This document shows, in pieces, positions 1-6,413 of a DNA stretch of 21,677 bases. The stretch comes from an uncultured Bacteroidota bacterium (GTDB lineage Bacteria > Bacteroidota > Bacteroidia > Flavobacteriales > Flavobacteriaceae): NCBI GenBank assembly GCA_902560025.1, contig CACEKL010000013.1, positions 1 through 21,677 on the forward strand, given 5' to 3'. A program made the position numbers and the translations under genes. The notes beneath the pieces were generated by a model. The model had not been told where the DNA came from, searched no databases, and was given only the letters and a program-made list of their open reading frames with translations. Position 1 is the stretch's first letter; the number at the start of each line of letters is the position of its first letter.

Positions 1-2
1 TA

Positions 3-608
3 GCCCAAGATGAAATATCTAAAGGTGATATTAAAGCTTGGTATCTTATGAAAAGAGTGCCAAATATTGGAGAAATTGATGCAGATCAGCCAAACTATTT
101 ATGGATTCATGTATTTGATAGTTATGAGGATATGACTGCTGGTAATCAGTGGTGGAACAACTCAAAAGAAAAATACGGAATTGATCCGAGCATCTTATAC
201 TCTGGCTTTAACGGAACTACAGGTGGTTTTTACTACTGGCAAACAGAGAAATCTATTGAGTCAGATGTTAAAGCACAATACCTAATTTTAAATTTTGCAA
301 GGCCTAAAGATTTAAACTCTGTTATGGAGGTGAATCAGGATGTTGAGAAACATTTTAAAAAGAATCTTGTGAAATCTGGAATGACAGGTTGGGGTTATGC
401 TACTAGAATTGCTCCACAAAATTCTACAAATGGAACAATTATGTTCTGGGATGTATATGATAATTTAACAAATGTCATGAAACACATGGCTGGCGGTGCA
501 GCTCTTGAAGGTTTAGATCAATCCTTATTCAAGAAATTTGAAGAGGCTAATCCAGATGGATGGTTAAATAGACTTATTCTTGAGTATGTTACTGGAACAA
601 TAGATTAA
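3..608 (+). CDS. Uncharacterised protein with two similar halves (5' partial)
   Basis: The reading frame is open to the left edge, so the ATG at 48 is probably internal and the true start lies upstream. I do not recognise the family. About 200 residues are visible, with no membrane segment. An internal repeat can be seen. Bases 36-155 encode W-Y-x(3)-R-V-P, then a strand ending in V-F-D-S-Y-E-D-M and an aromatic patch. Bases 387-497 encode W-G-Y-x(2)-R-I-A-P, then F-W-D-V-Y-D-N-L and a small-residue patch. Two alpha/beta modules of the ferredoxin-like (dimeric alpha-beta barrel) kind would fit, but that fold is an inference. The next gene starts 16 bases downstream in the same direction, so the two may be co-transcribed up to the terminator at 1172. 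The protein may be exported, but its N-terminus is outside the window. Confidence 0.6.
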   Translation, partial: AQDEISKGDIKAWYLMKRVPNIGEIDADQPNYLWIHVFDSYEDMTAGNQWWNNSKEKYGIDPSILYSGFNGTTGGFYYWQTEKSIESDVKAQYLILNFARPKDLNSVMEVNQDVEKHFKKNLVKSGMTGWGYATRIAPQNSTNGTIMFWDVYDNLTNVMKHMAGGAALEGLDQSLFKKFEEANPDGWLNRLILEYVTGTID

Positions 609-624
609 TCTTAAACTAAAAAAA

Positions 625-1152
625 ATGAAAAAAATATTTTTAACACTAATATTAAGTTTTGCAATTTTAAGTTGTGAAACTCTAAATGAGGAAGCTAATT
701 CAGATCTTCCTACTGTAATTGATGAGACAGAATTAGTTGCAATTGCTGATGCCATGTATGAAGCAATGAATTCTGATGATGTTGAATCAGTTTTAAATTT
801 TTATGCAGACGAAGTTGCATGGAGTTTTCCAAACGGAGTAAACATTGAAGGTAAAGAGGCTATTGGCCAAATGCTTGCAACGACTACTTCTATTTGGGAT
901 ATTACTAGAGAAGAAGGAACAAATTATATAGCACTTAAGGGTTCAGACACAAATGAAAGTGGTGAAGTTGAAGAGTTTAAAGTTCTTTTAAGTTGGGGAG
1001 GTCAGACTTTTTCAAATGATGACACTTCAATAACAGTTCCTTACCATAATGTTCTTGTCTTCTTTGGAGATGATAACAAAATAGGTTGGAATGCTGGATT
1101 CTATGACAGAACAAAGTTTGTAGAAGCATATGATGAAGATCCAATAAAATAA
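625..1152 (+). CDS. NTF2/SnoaL-like (DUF4440-type) lipoprotein
   Basis: 175 residues. The N-terminus is a lipoprotein signal peptide: two lysines, a hydrophobic stretch and the lipobox A-I-L-S-C, which makes Cys17 the lipidated residue. The rest resembles the NTF2-like superfamily (SnoaL/DUF4440). An N-terminal helix (A-I-A-D-A-M-Y-E-A-M) is followed by the usual 'N-S-D-D-V-E-S-V-L-N-F-Y-A-D-E-V-A-W' step and then 'G-x-E-A-I'. Members are small cone-shaped domains that are either enzymes (isomerases, hydrolases) or ligand binders, and the function here cannot be told. The product is probably anchored in the periplasm or outer membrane. The leader has only A-rich sequence before ATG and no Shine-Dalgarno. 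It is followed by a strong terminator, and a paralogue starts at 1227. Confidence 0.8.
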   Translation: MKKIFLTLILSFAILSCETLNEEANSDLPTVIDETELVAIADAMYEAMNSDDVESVLNFYADEVAWSFPNGVNIEGKEAIGQMLATTTSIWDITREEGTNYIALKGSDTNESGEVEEFKVLLSWGGQTFSNDDTSITVPYHNVLVFFGDDNKIGWNAGFYDRTKFVEAYDEDPIK

Positions 1153-1171
1153 TTTAAATTATTTATACATT

Positions 1172-1198
1172 AAACCCCTGTTTTTCAGGGGTTTTTTT
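1172..1198 (+). terminator. Intrinsic terminator after the first NTF2-like gene
   Basis: AAACCCCTG (1172-1180), a five-T loop, then CAGGGG continuing into a run of seven T (1192-1198). The core is a perfect 6-bp CCCCTG/CAGGGG stem that extends by A-T pairs into the T run. The end of the T run merges with a TAnnTTTG box (1198-1205) upstream of the next gene. Confidence 0.9.
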
Positions 1199-1205
1199 AT
1201 TTTTG
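1198..1205 (+). promoter_or_regulatory. Possible Bacteroidota -7 box for the second NTF2-like gene
   Basis: TATTTTTG matches the Bacteroidota consensus TAnnTTTG exactly and lies 21 bases before the ATG at 1227. No TTG -33 element is visible at the usual 17-23 base distance, because that stretch is the terminator stem. The match could be chance in AT-rich DNA. Confidence 0.35.
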
Positions 1206-1226
1206 ATGGTAACAAAAATTTAAAAA

Positions 1227-1751
1227 ATGAAAAAGATAGCTATTTTACTGATTATTTTATTTGCTTCATGTGAAGCTCCTTCAAATGGAGTTAGTGAAGC
1301 TGATGTGAACACTTTTGAAAAAAATGTACAAACAATTAAAGATTCTTGGATCAAAGGATACCAGGAAGAAAACGCAGAAAAAGTTTTATCATTCATGGCT
1401 GATTCTATTCAATGGACTTCTGCTGCAGGTGATGTATCTGGAAAAGAGTCTCTTAGTGAGGCAGTCCAGTACTGGATTGATAACTTTGAAGATTTTTCTT
1501 TTACTGAAGCTGAAGGTCTAGATGGAACTGATGTAGGTTATTGGGGTGGTAATACATACCCAGTAGAGCAAGCAATGTCAGGTCCAAATAATGTAAGGAT
1601 GTATGGAACATGGAGAGCAACAAACTCTAAAACTGGAAAAACAGGAGCAATAAAAAGTTATGTTGTTCTAAATTTCAATGCCGATGGTCAAGTTCATACA
1701 GCAACAGAGTATGGAGACTATGGAAGTATGATGAGTACATTCGATGAATAA
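1227..1751 (+). CDS. NTF2/SnoaL-like (DUF4440-type) lipoprotein, second copy
   Basis: 174 residues. The lipoprotein signal peptide is MKK, a hydrophobic core and lipobox L-F-A-S-C, giving lipidated Cys15. The mature part follows the same plan as the product of 625-1152: helix 'W-I-K-G-Y-Q-E-E-N-A-E-K-V-L', then 'F-M-A-D-S-I-Q-W', then 'G-D-V-S-G-K-E-S-L'. The two are therefore diverged paralogues of an NTF2-like domain. A C-terminal strand pair around 'V-V-L-N-F-N-A-D-G-Q-V' and 'E-Y-G-D-Y' is usual for the family. Ligand and reaction are unknown. The gene appears to be its own transcription unit between two terminators (1172 and 1851), with a possible promoter at 1198. Confidence 0.8.
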   Translation: MKKIAILLIILFASCEAPSNGVSEADVNTFEKNVQTIKDSWIKGYQEENAEKVLSFMADSIQWTSAAGDVSGKESLSEAVQYWIDNFEDFSFTEAEGLDGTDVGYWGGNTYPVEQAMSGPNNVRMYGTWRATNSKTGKTGAIKSYVVLNFNADGQVHTATEYGDYGSMMSTFDE

Positions 1752-1810
1752 TTGTTAATAATTTTTAATAACCATAATCACCAAATTTGAAAAATCTTAA
1801 TAGATTTACT

Positions 1811-1828
1811 TGTTGGCTTCGGCGAACA
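1811..1828 (+). other. UUCG-capped hairpin in the 3' region
   Basis: TGTT-G-GC, loop TTCG, GC-G-AACA: a stem with one G/G mismatch closed by the very stable C(UUCG)G tetraloop. It lies 60 bases after the stop at 1751 and 23 bases before the terminator hairpin. It is a local GC-rich island in AT-rich sequence. It could be a 3'-UTR stability element or part of a small RNA; no known RNA family was recognised. Confidence 0.35.
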
Positions 1829-1850
1829 TAAATTGGTTTATGGTTAATTA

Positions 1851-1883
1851 AAAACCCTCAAGAGCTTTCTTGAGGGTTTTTTT
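1851..1883. terminator. Bidirectional intrinsic terminator between convergent operons
   Basis: AACCCTCAAGA (1853-1863), loop GCTT, TCTTGAGGGTT (1868-1878): a perfect 11-bp stem, extended by A-T pairs on both sides and followed by a run of T on the plus strand. The minus strand also ends in a T run (TTTTTAATT). It can therefore stop both the 1227-1751 transcript and the minus-strand operon ending at 2005. Confidence 0.9.
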
Positions 1884-2004
1884 ATTTTGTCATAGGATGA
1901 CACGTCTAAGACTATTAACCAATTATTTAGACATATTCAATGTATTAATTAATTATAGTCTTTGTTGATGATTTACTTAATAGTTATTTACAAATTTTCA
2001 ACAA

Positions 2005-2475
2005 TTAATCTTGTTGAGCATTTCTTATAGAATATTGATTAAGTGTTATAATCTTACCATCTACTACATAATAACTTTCATGTTGATAGTCAACTCTTTC
2101 CTCAGAGTCGTCTGTTGCAGGATAAGTTATAGAAAAACCAGCCTGAACATGCTCACCGCCGGTCTCAGGGTTAAGATCAACAGAAAAAGCATAATCATAA
2201 GACCATGATACATTAGAGCCATTATTTAGAGATTCAATAAAAGAGTCAAATGTATCAGTATAAACACCGTTAGGTCTCCAAACTTTTACACTATCTGCAA
2301 AGTACGGTCTCATGGCTTCATAATCTTGATTAGTCCACAATTCATCAACAGTAGTTACAATATCTATAGCCTCTTGAGTTCCAAGATGCCATTGAAGTTC
2401 TGAGTTATCACCAGTTACAAACCCTATAGTTCTTTCTGGCATGTTTGTATCACAAGAACTCAATAAGAGAGTCAA
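2005..2475 (-). CDS. NTF2/SnoaL-like lipoprotein remnant lacking its signal-peptide start
   Basis: Up to 156 residues if translation starts at the TTG ending at 2475. The body is NTF2/SnoaL-like: 'D-E-L-W-T-N-Q-D-Y-E-A-M', then 'Y-F-A-D-S-V-K-V-W' and 'P-N-G-V', close to the plan of the two lipoproteins at 625 and 1227. A lipobox L-L-S-S-C is visible, but only about seven residues precede the Cys. There are no basic residues and a stop codon lies directly upstream, so a working signal peptide is missing. Its start overlaps the last 26 bases of the truncated YceI gene in another frame. The simplest reading is that a deletion removed the 3' half of YceI and the first codons of this gene. It may still be translated by coupling, but would probably not be lipidated. 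Its right-hand neighbours form one operon with it. Confidence 0.6.
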   Translation of the reverse strand: MTLLLSSCDTNMPERTIGFVTGDNSELQWHLGTQEAIDIVTTVDELWTNQDYEAMRPYFADSVKVWRPNGVYTDTFDSFIESLNNGSNVSWSYDYAFSVDLNPETGGEHVQAGFSITYPATDDSEERVDYQHESYYVVDGKIITLNQYSIRNAQQD

Positions 2476-2779
2476 CTATTTCTGTAGATCTAAAAATTAT
2501 ATTAGGAATTCTTAATGCATCTAAAACTCTATACGAGTTACTATCAAGACTTGAGTTTCCACTTTTAAAATCTTTCACTTTAGCTATAACTCCAATTTTT
2601 GAAATTTGATTATCGTTAAGTTCAATTAAACCAGTAATGTTACCATTTGTTGCATCCCAATTATGGAGAAAGTGAGTACCGGAATAACTAATTGATGAAA
2701 TTGAATTATCAATTCTTAGTATCTCTTGGGCAGACAAAATATTTACAGATAGAACAAATATGAAAATTAATTTTTTCAT
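2450..2779 (-). CDS. YceI-family protein, truncated in mid-domain
   Basis: 109 residues with a Sec signal peptide (MKK, hydrophobic core, A-Q at 17-18). The mature part matches the N-terminal half of flavobacterial YceI-like proteins: 'S-G-T-H-F-L-H-N-W', 'A-K-V-K-D-F-K-S-G-N-S', 'L-D-S-N-S-Y-R-V-L-D-A-L' and 'P-N-I-I-F-R-S-T'. YceI proteins are small lipocalin-like beta barrels that bind polyisoprenoids and are usually about 180-190 residues. The second half, which begins with the expected G-x-L-x-F-H-G strand, is missing, so this is likely a pseudogene. It starts one base into the stop of the upstream membrane protein (TAATG), showing strong translational coupling. In Escherichia coli yceI also sits beside a cytochrome b561 homologue, which supports the pairing. 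Confidence 0.75.
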   Translation of the reverse strand: MKKLIFIFVLSVNILSAQEILRIDNSISSISYSGTHFLHNWDATNGNITGLIELNDNQISKIGVIAKVKDFKSGNSSLDSNSYRVLDALRIPNIIFRSTEIVDSLIEFL

Positions 2780-3417
2780 TAAAAATCAAGTATAATTGTA
2801 ATCATAGCAAGAGTATAACTTGCTACTGCAGTATATGCAGCGTTTTTATGAATTTCTCGATACTTATCTGCTTCATATTGTTTATCTGAGTATATATTGG
2901 TCACTATCATAGCTGGTAGATGAAGATTTGCTAAAATCTTATGGAGTCTAATATTATTTAGGCCTTCCTTCTCTCTATTTACAAGTGGAGGAGGAGTAAA
3001 CAAAGATAGTCCAGCTCCAGTGAAATATGATGCAGTTACAACTTTACCAAGGGTTTTGTGTTGATCATAAACACTATAATCACCATTATAAAGTTTGCCT
3101 CCAAGAATACCTTGATAAATCATACCAGCAAAAGTTATGTAACCTATTATTTGGTGAGCTTTCAGCATTTTTTCTCTGACTATAAGTTCCTTTTCTCTAT
3201 TTTCCAGAGTAAGATTTGAAATACCAGTCTTTCTAAATAAACCCTTTTCACCCCAAAGGATTTTCTGAGTAAAAATCATTTTTTCAGGAAGTAAAACAGG
3301 CTTCTCTACCTTAATTAAACTCTCAAACTCATCGAAAAAATCTTGAGTAAATAAATTATTAAAATTAAAAACAAGAATAAGTATCAATAACAAATATTTC
3401 TTCTTGCTTTTTTTCAT
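2779..3417 (-). CDS. Four-helix membrane protein, cytochrome b561-like
   Basis: 212 residues. A basic, hydrophobic N-terminus (1-24) looks like a signal peptide ending L-F-T-Q, followed by a soluble stretch of about 60 residues. Then come four membrane segments near 88-106, 121-140, 159-177 and 191-210. Each is introduced by or contains histidine: His88, His120, His159/His166 and His190. This pattern resembles the haem-binding helices of b561/ferric-reductase-type proteins, and 'T-P-P-P' sits after the second helix. It likely passes electrons across or within the inner membrane, between the Rieske lipoprotein encoded directly upstream (zero-base gap) and periplasmic acceptors. Haem ligation is inferred from His placement only. 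It could instead be another four-helix Bacteroidota membrane family. Confidence 0.6.
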   Translation of the reverse strand: MKKSKKKYLLLILILVFNFNNLFTQDFFDEFESLIKVEKPVLLPEKMIFTQKILWGEKGLFRKTGISNLTLENREKELIVREKMLKAHQIIGYITFAGMIYQGILGGKLYNGDYSVYDQHKTLGKVVTASYFTGAGLSLFTPPPLVNREKEGLNNIRLHKILANLHLPAMIVTNIYSDKQYEADKYREIHKNAAYTAVASYTLAMITIILDF

Positions 3418-3945
3418 TTACGTAGTTGTTACAGTTAGAATATCTCCTGAAAGAGTTGCAGTATATCTTTTAAGACTACCTGAAGTAGCGCCAGAATTAC
3501 AATCTTTAATATCATTTCCATCAGTAGAAAAACTGTTTCCATGTGTACCACATTTAAATTGTTCATTAGTATATGACCAAGCATTCTTAGATCCATTGTG
3601 CGGACAACAGTTATCAAATGCTCTAAACTCTGTATTTGAAATTTTTAATACTAACATACCTACTGATGTTAAATTTACAAAGTCTCCAGGATTATTTAAA
3701 GTGCTGAATGTAGAGTTAGTTAGGTCAAGAGTAACTGTACTTCCGCTGACAGATATACCATTATCAGTTTGAGAGCTACCACTTTGTGAATCGTTTCCAT
3801 ATGGATCACTAGTTGTATTATTTGAGTTAGAGCTATATGAAGATCCTTCATCATCAGATTTTGAGCAAGCTTGAATGAATGATATTCCAAAAAAGGCAAA
3901 CGTTACAGTTGGGCATGTATTTTGTAAAAATTTTCTTCTTTCCAT
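3418..3945 (-). CDS. Rieske [2Fe-2S] lipoprotein with a Tat-type signal
   Basis: 175 residues. The N-terminus has a twin-arginine motif (E-R-R-K-F-L-Q) followed by a hydrophobic core and lipobox F-I-Q-A-C (Cys27), so the folded cluster protein is probably exported by Tat and lipidated. A Ser/Asn/Gly-rich linker covers about 29-65. The Rieske domain follows, with ligands C114-P-H116 and C132-G-T-H135 in the C-x-H...C-x-x-H pattern. Function: a one-electron carrier at the membrane surface. It heads a minus-strand operon with the b561-like protein (no gap), YceI and an NTF2-like gene, and is divergent from a Rieske oxygenase gene at 4037. The 91-base divergent spacer has only a weak TAGATTTA box on this strand. 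Confidence 0.88.
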   Translation of the reverse strand: MERRKFLQNTCPTVTFAFFGISFIQACSKSDDEGSSYSSNSNNTTSDPYGNDSQSGSSQTDNGISVSGSTVTLDLTNSTFSTLNNPGDFVNLTSVGMLVLKISNTEFRAFDNCCPHNGSKNAWSYTNEQFKCGTHGNSFSTDGNDIKDCNSGATSGSLKRYTATLSGDILTVTTT

Positions 3946-4036
3946 AAAATTTATTCTAATATTGAATAAATCTAATATGTATATTTAGGAAAAAACTATG
4001 AATTAAAGAATTTAGTATTCTTTTAACTATATATAA

Positions 4037-5122
4037 ATGAGCAGAATTAATGTAGATAAAAACATCAAAGTTGCAGAGACTCTTCCCTCAGATTTTTATA
4101 AATCAAATAAAGTATTTAGTGAGCTAAGGGATAAAGTTTTCTATAAATCATGGCAATTTATTGAACATAAATCTGTTTTACCTGTAAATTCAAACGTTTA
4201 CCCATTTGAGTTTATGAAAGATTATATAGATGAACCATTAATTCTAGTAAAGGATGAAGAGGAAAATTTTAAATGTTTAACAAATGTTTGTACACACAGA
4301 GCAAATATAATAGTTAACGATCGATGTAATTTAACTGATTTAAGATGTATGTATCATGGTAGAAAGTTTCATTTAGATGGAAAGTTTAAATCTATGCCTG
4401 AATTTGATGATGCAAAAAATTTTCCTAGAGAAGACGACAATTTAAAGGAATTCTCCATTAGTAATTTTGGTCCATTTATGTTTGTGGGTTTAGAGCCTAA
4501 ATATGATATTCAAAAGATATTTGACGAAATCTCAACTAGAGTTAGCTTTATACCCCTAGATAAGCTTCAATTTAGAGGAGACTTATCCAAAGATTATATT
4601 GTTAACTCTCACTGGGCACTTTATTGTGACAACTACTTGGAAGGATTTCATATTCCGTTTGTGCATAATGATCTAAATAGTGTTCTTGATTATGGAGATT
4701 ATGATACAGAAATATATGATAATTATAATTTGCAGGTTGGCTATGCTAAGGATGGTGAAGAAACATTTGAAACTCCTAAATCACATATTGATTATGGAAA
4801 AAATGTTGCAGCATACTATTACTGGCTTTATCCAAATATTATGCTTAATTTTTATCCATGGGGATTATCAATTAATATTGTAAAACCCATTAATATTAAA
4901 AAAACAAAAGTTCAATTTTTATCATATGTATATGATGAATCAAAACTAGATTTAGGAGCAGGGGCTTCATTAGACAAGGTTGAAAGAGAAGATGAATTTG
5001 TTGTAGAGGGTGTTCAAAAAGGTATCAACTCAAAATTTTATAAAGCTGGCAGATTCTCTCCTTCTAAAGAAAAAGGTGTTCATCATTTTCACACTTTATT
5101 ATCAAACTCATATAACTCATAA
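4037..5122 (+). CDS. Rieske oxygenase alpha subunit (aromatic-ring-hydroxylating type)
   Basis: 361 residues, cytoplasmic. The Rieske domain has ligands C85-T-H87 and C104-M-Y-H107. The catalytic domain carries D198-N-Y-L-E-G-F-H205-x(4)-H210, with a likely third iron ligand at Asp319 in 'R-E-D-E-F-V-V-E-G-V-Q-K-G'. This is the complete set for a mononuclear-iron oxygenase. The 'D-N-Y-L-E-x-x-H' form is common in choline/carnitine- and other quaternary-amine-type as well as aromatic oxygenases, so the substrate cannot be named. No reductase or ferredoxin component lies beside it, so electrons must come from a partner elsewhere. It starts an operon with two exported hydrolases (gaps of 2 bases each). 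It is divergent from a Rieske lipoprotein operon. Confidence 0.88.
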   Translation: MSRINVDKNIKVAETLPSDFYKSNKVFSELRDKVFYKSWQFIEHKSVLPVNSNVYPFEFMKDYIDEPLILVKDEEENFKCLTNVCTHRANIIVNDRCNLTDLRCMYHGRKFHLDGKFKSMPEFDDAKNFPREDDNLKEFSISNFGPFMFVGLEPKYDIQKIFDEISTRVSFIPLDKLQFRGDLSKDYIVNSHWALYCDNYLEGFHIPFVHNDLNSVLDYGDYDTEIYDNYNLQVGYAKDGEETFETPKSHIDYGKNVAAYYYWLYPNIMLNFYPWGLSINIVKPINIKKTKVQFLSYVYDESKLDLGAGASLDKVEREDEFVVEGVQKGINSKFYKAGRFSPSKEKGVHHFHTLLSNSYNS

Positions 5123-5124
5123 TT

Positions 5125-6411
5125 ATGAAAAAATATTTATTAATTTATATCCTTACTATTAATTTCTTAACAGCTCAAAATTATGAAGTAGATAAAGATA
5201 GAATTATAGACTTATTTGAAAATTTAAAACAATTAGGTACAAATGAAAATGGAGGAAATGATCGAATTGCATATAGTGATTATGATATAGAGGCAAGAAA
5301 ATATCTTTCAAATAAGTTAGAAAATATAGGAGCAAAGGTTTATACAGATTTTGCAGGTAATCTGATCGCCATTTATAATCCTTCAAATAGTAAGTTAAAA
5401 CCTATTTCATTTGGATCTCATATCGATGCTGTTCCAAACGGTGGTCATTATGATGGTCAAGTTGGAGTTATAGCTTCCGTCGAAGTACTACAAACTATTC
5501 ACAATAAAAAAATTAAAGTTAAGCACCCTCTAGAACTATTGGTATTTACAAATGAAGAAGGTGGTGTTTTTGGAAGTAGAGCATTAGCAGGAAAAATAAA
5601 TAATGAAACATTAGAGGTTGTTACTGCTTCCGGTTACTCAAACAGAGAAGGAGTTGATCGCATTGGTGGAAATTCGCAAAGAATTTTTGAAGTAAAAAGA
5701 AAACTTGGAGATATTCATGCATTTATTGAAATGCACATTGAGCAGGGGAATAACTTATATAGTAATAATATTGATATTGGAATAGTCAATGGGATTGTAG
5801 GTCTTAAGTGGTGGAATGTTGAGATTGAAGGATTCTCTAATCATGCAGGTACAACACCAATGAATCAAAGACAAGATGCTATGATTGCAGCTGCAAAATT
5901 TGTTTTAATGGTAAATGAAACTGTAAATTCTTTTGAAGGAACTCAAGTTGGTACTGTAGGAAGAATCTCAGCCCTACCAGGGGTTCCAAACGTTATTCCA
6001 GGAAATGTTAATCTAAGTCTTGAGCTTAGAGATTTAAGCTCAGAAAAAATTTCCATGATTTACAATAAGATTATAGAAAACACAAAGCTAATTGAGAGTG
6101 AAACAAAGACCTCCTTTTCTTTCAGTCCAATTGATGCAACAGGAGACCCAGCATTAATGGACAATAGATTAATGAATGTAATTGAGCAGATTTCTGAAAG
6201 TTTTGGTTATAGCTCAGTAGTTATGCCAAGTGGAGCAGGACATGATGCTCAAGATATGGCTATAATAGCTCCATCTGCTATGATTTTTGTACCAAGTAAG
6301 GATGGAATTAGTCACTCTCCAAAGGAATTTACTGATTTTGATATGATAAAAAAAGGGACTGATGTAATGCTTAATTCAATATTGAAATTTGATAACTTAA
6401 AAATAGATTAA
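5125..6411 (+). CDS. Secreted M20-family hydrolase, carbamoylase/allantoate amidohydrolase type
   Basis: 428 residues with a Sec signal peptide (MKKYLL... ending T-A-Q at about 18). It matches the Zn-dependent hydantoinase/carbamoylase branch of M20: 'G-S-H99-I-D' with 'G-H-Y-D110-G', 'T-N-E144-E145-G-G', 'M-H204-I-E-Q-G' and 'G-I-S-H397-S-P' supply the metal ligands and catalytic glutamate. A dimerisation lid domain with 'H-A-G-T-T-P' sits in the middle. Relatives split N-carbamoyl amino acids, allantoate or ureidoglycolate, releasing ammonia and CO2, and some act on peptides. Most are cytoplasmic, so the signal peptide here is notable and points to periplasmic action. The gene lies between a Rieske oxygenase and an exported amidohydrolase with two-base gaps, suggesting one pathway. 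Confidence 0.87.
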   Translation: MKKYLLIYILTINFLTAQNYEVDKDRIIDLFENLKQLGTNENGGNDRIAYSDYDIEARKYLSNKLENIGAKVYTDFAGNLIAIYNPSNSKLKPISFGSHIDAVPNGGHYDGQVGVIASVEVLQTIHNKKIKVKHPLELLVFTNEEGGVFGSRALAGKINNETLEVVTASGYSNREGVDRIGGNSQRIFEVKRKLGDIHAFIEMHIEQGNNLYSNNIDIGIVNGIVGLKWWNVEIEGFSNHAGTTPMNQRQDAMIAAAKFVLMVNETVNSFEGTQVGTVGRISALPGVPNVIPGNVNLSLELRDLSSEKISMIYNKIIENTKLIESETKTSFSFSPIDATGDPALMDNRLMNVIEQISESFGYSSVVMPSGAGHDAQDMAIIAPSAMIFVPSKDGISHSPKEFTDFDMIKKGTDVMLNSILKFDNLKID

Positions 6412-6413
6412 AT

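Noticed and set aside
2450..2500. Programmed frameshift making a YceI-NTF2 fusion
   Set aside because: No slippery heptamer is visible at the overlap. The second frame enters at a lipobox remnant, which points to a deletion rather than a designed fusion.
3404..3772. 122-residue plus-strand open frame
   Set aside because: It lies antisense to the Rieske lipoprotein gene, with no recognisable domain or start context. It is a frame shadow.
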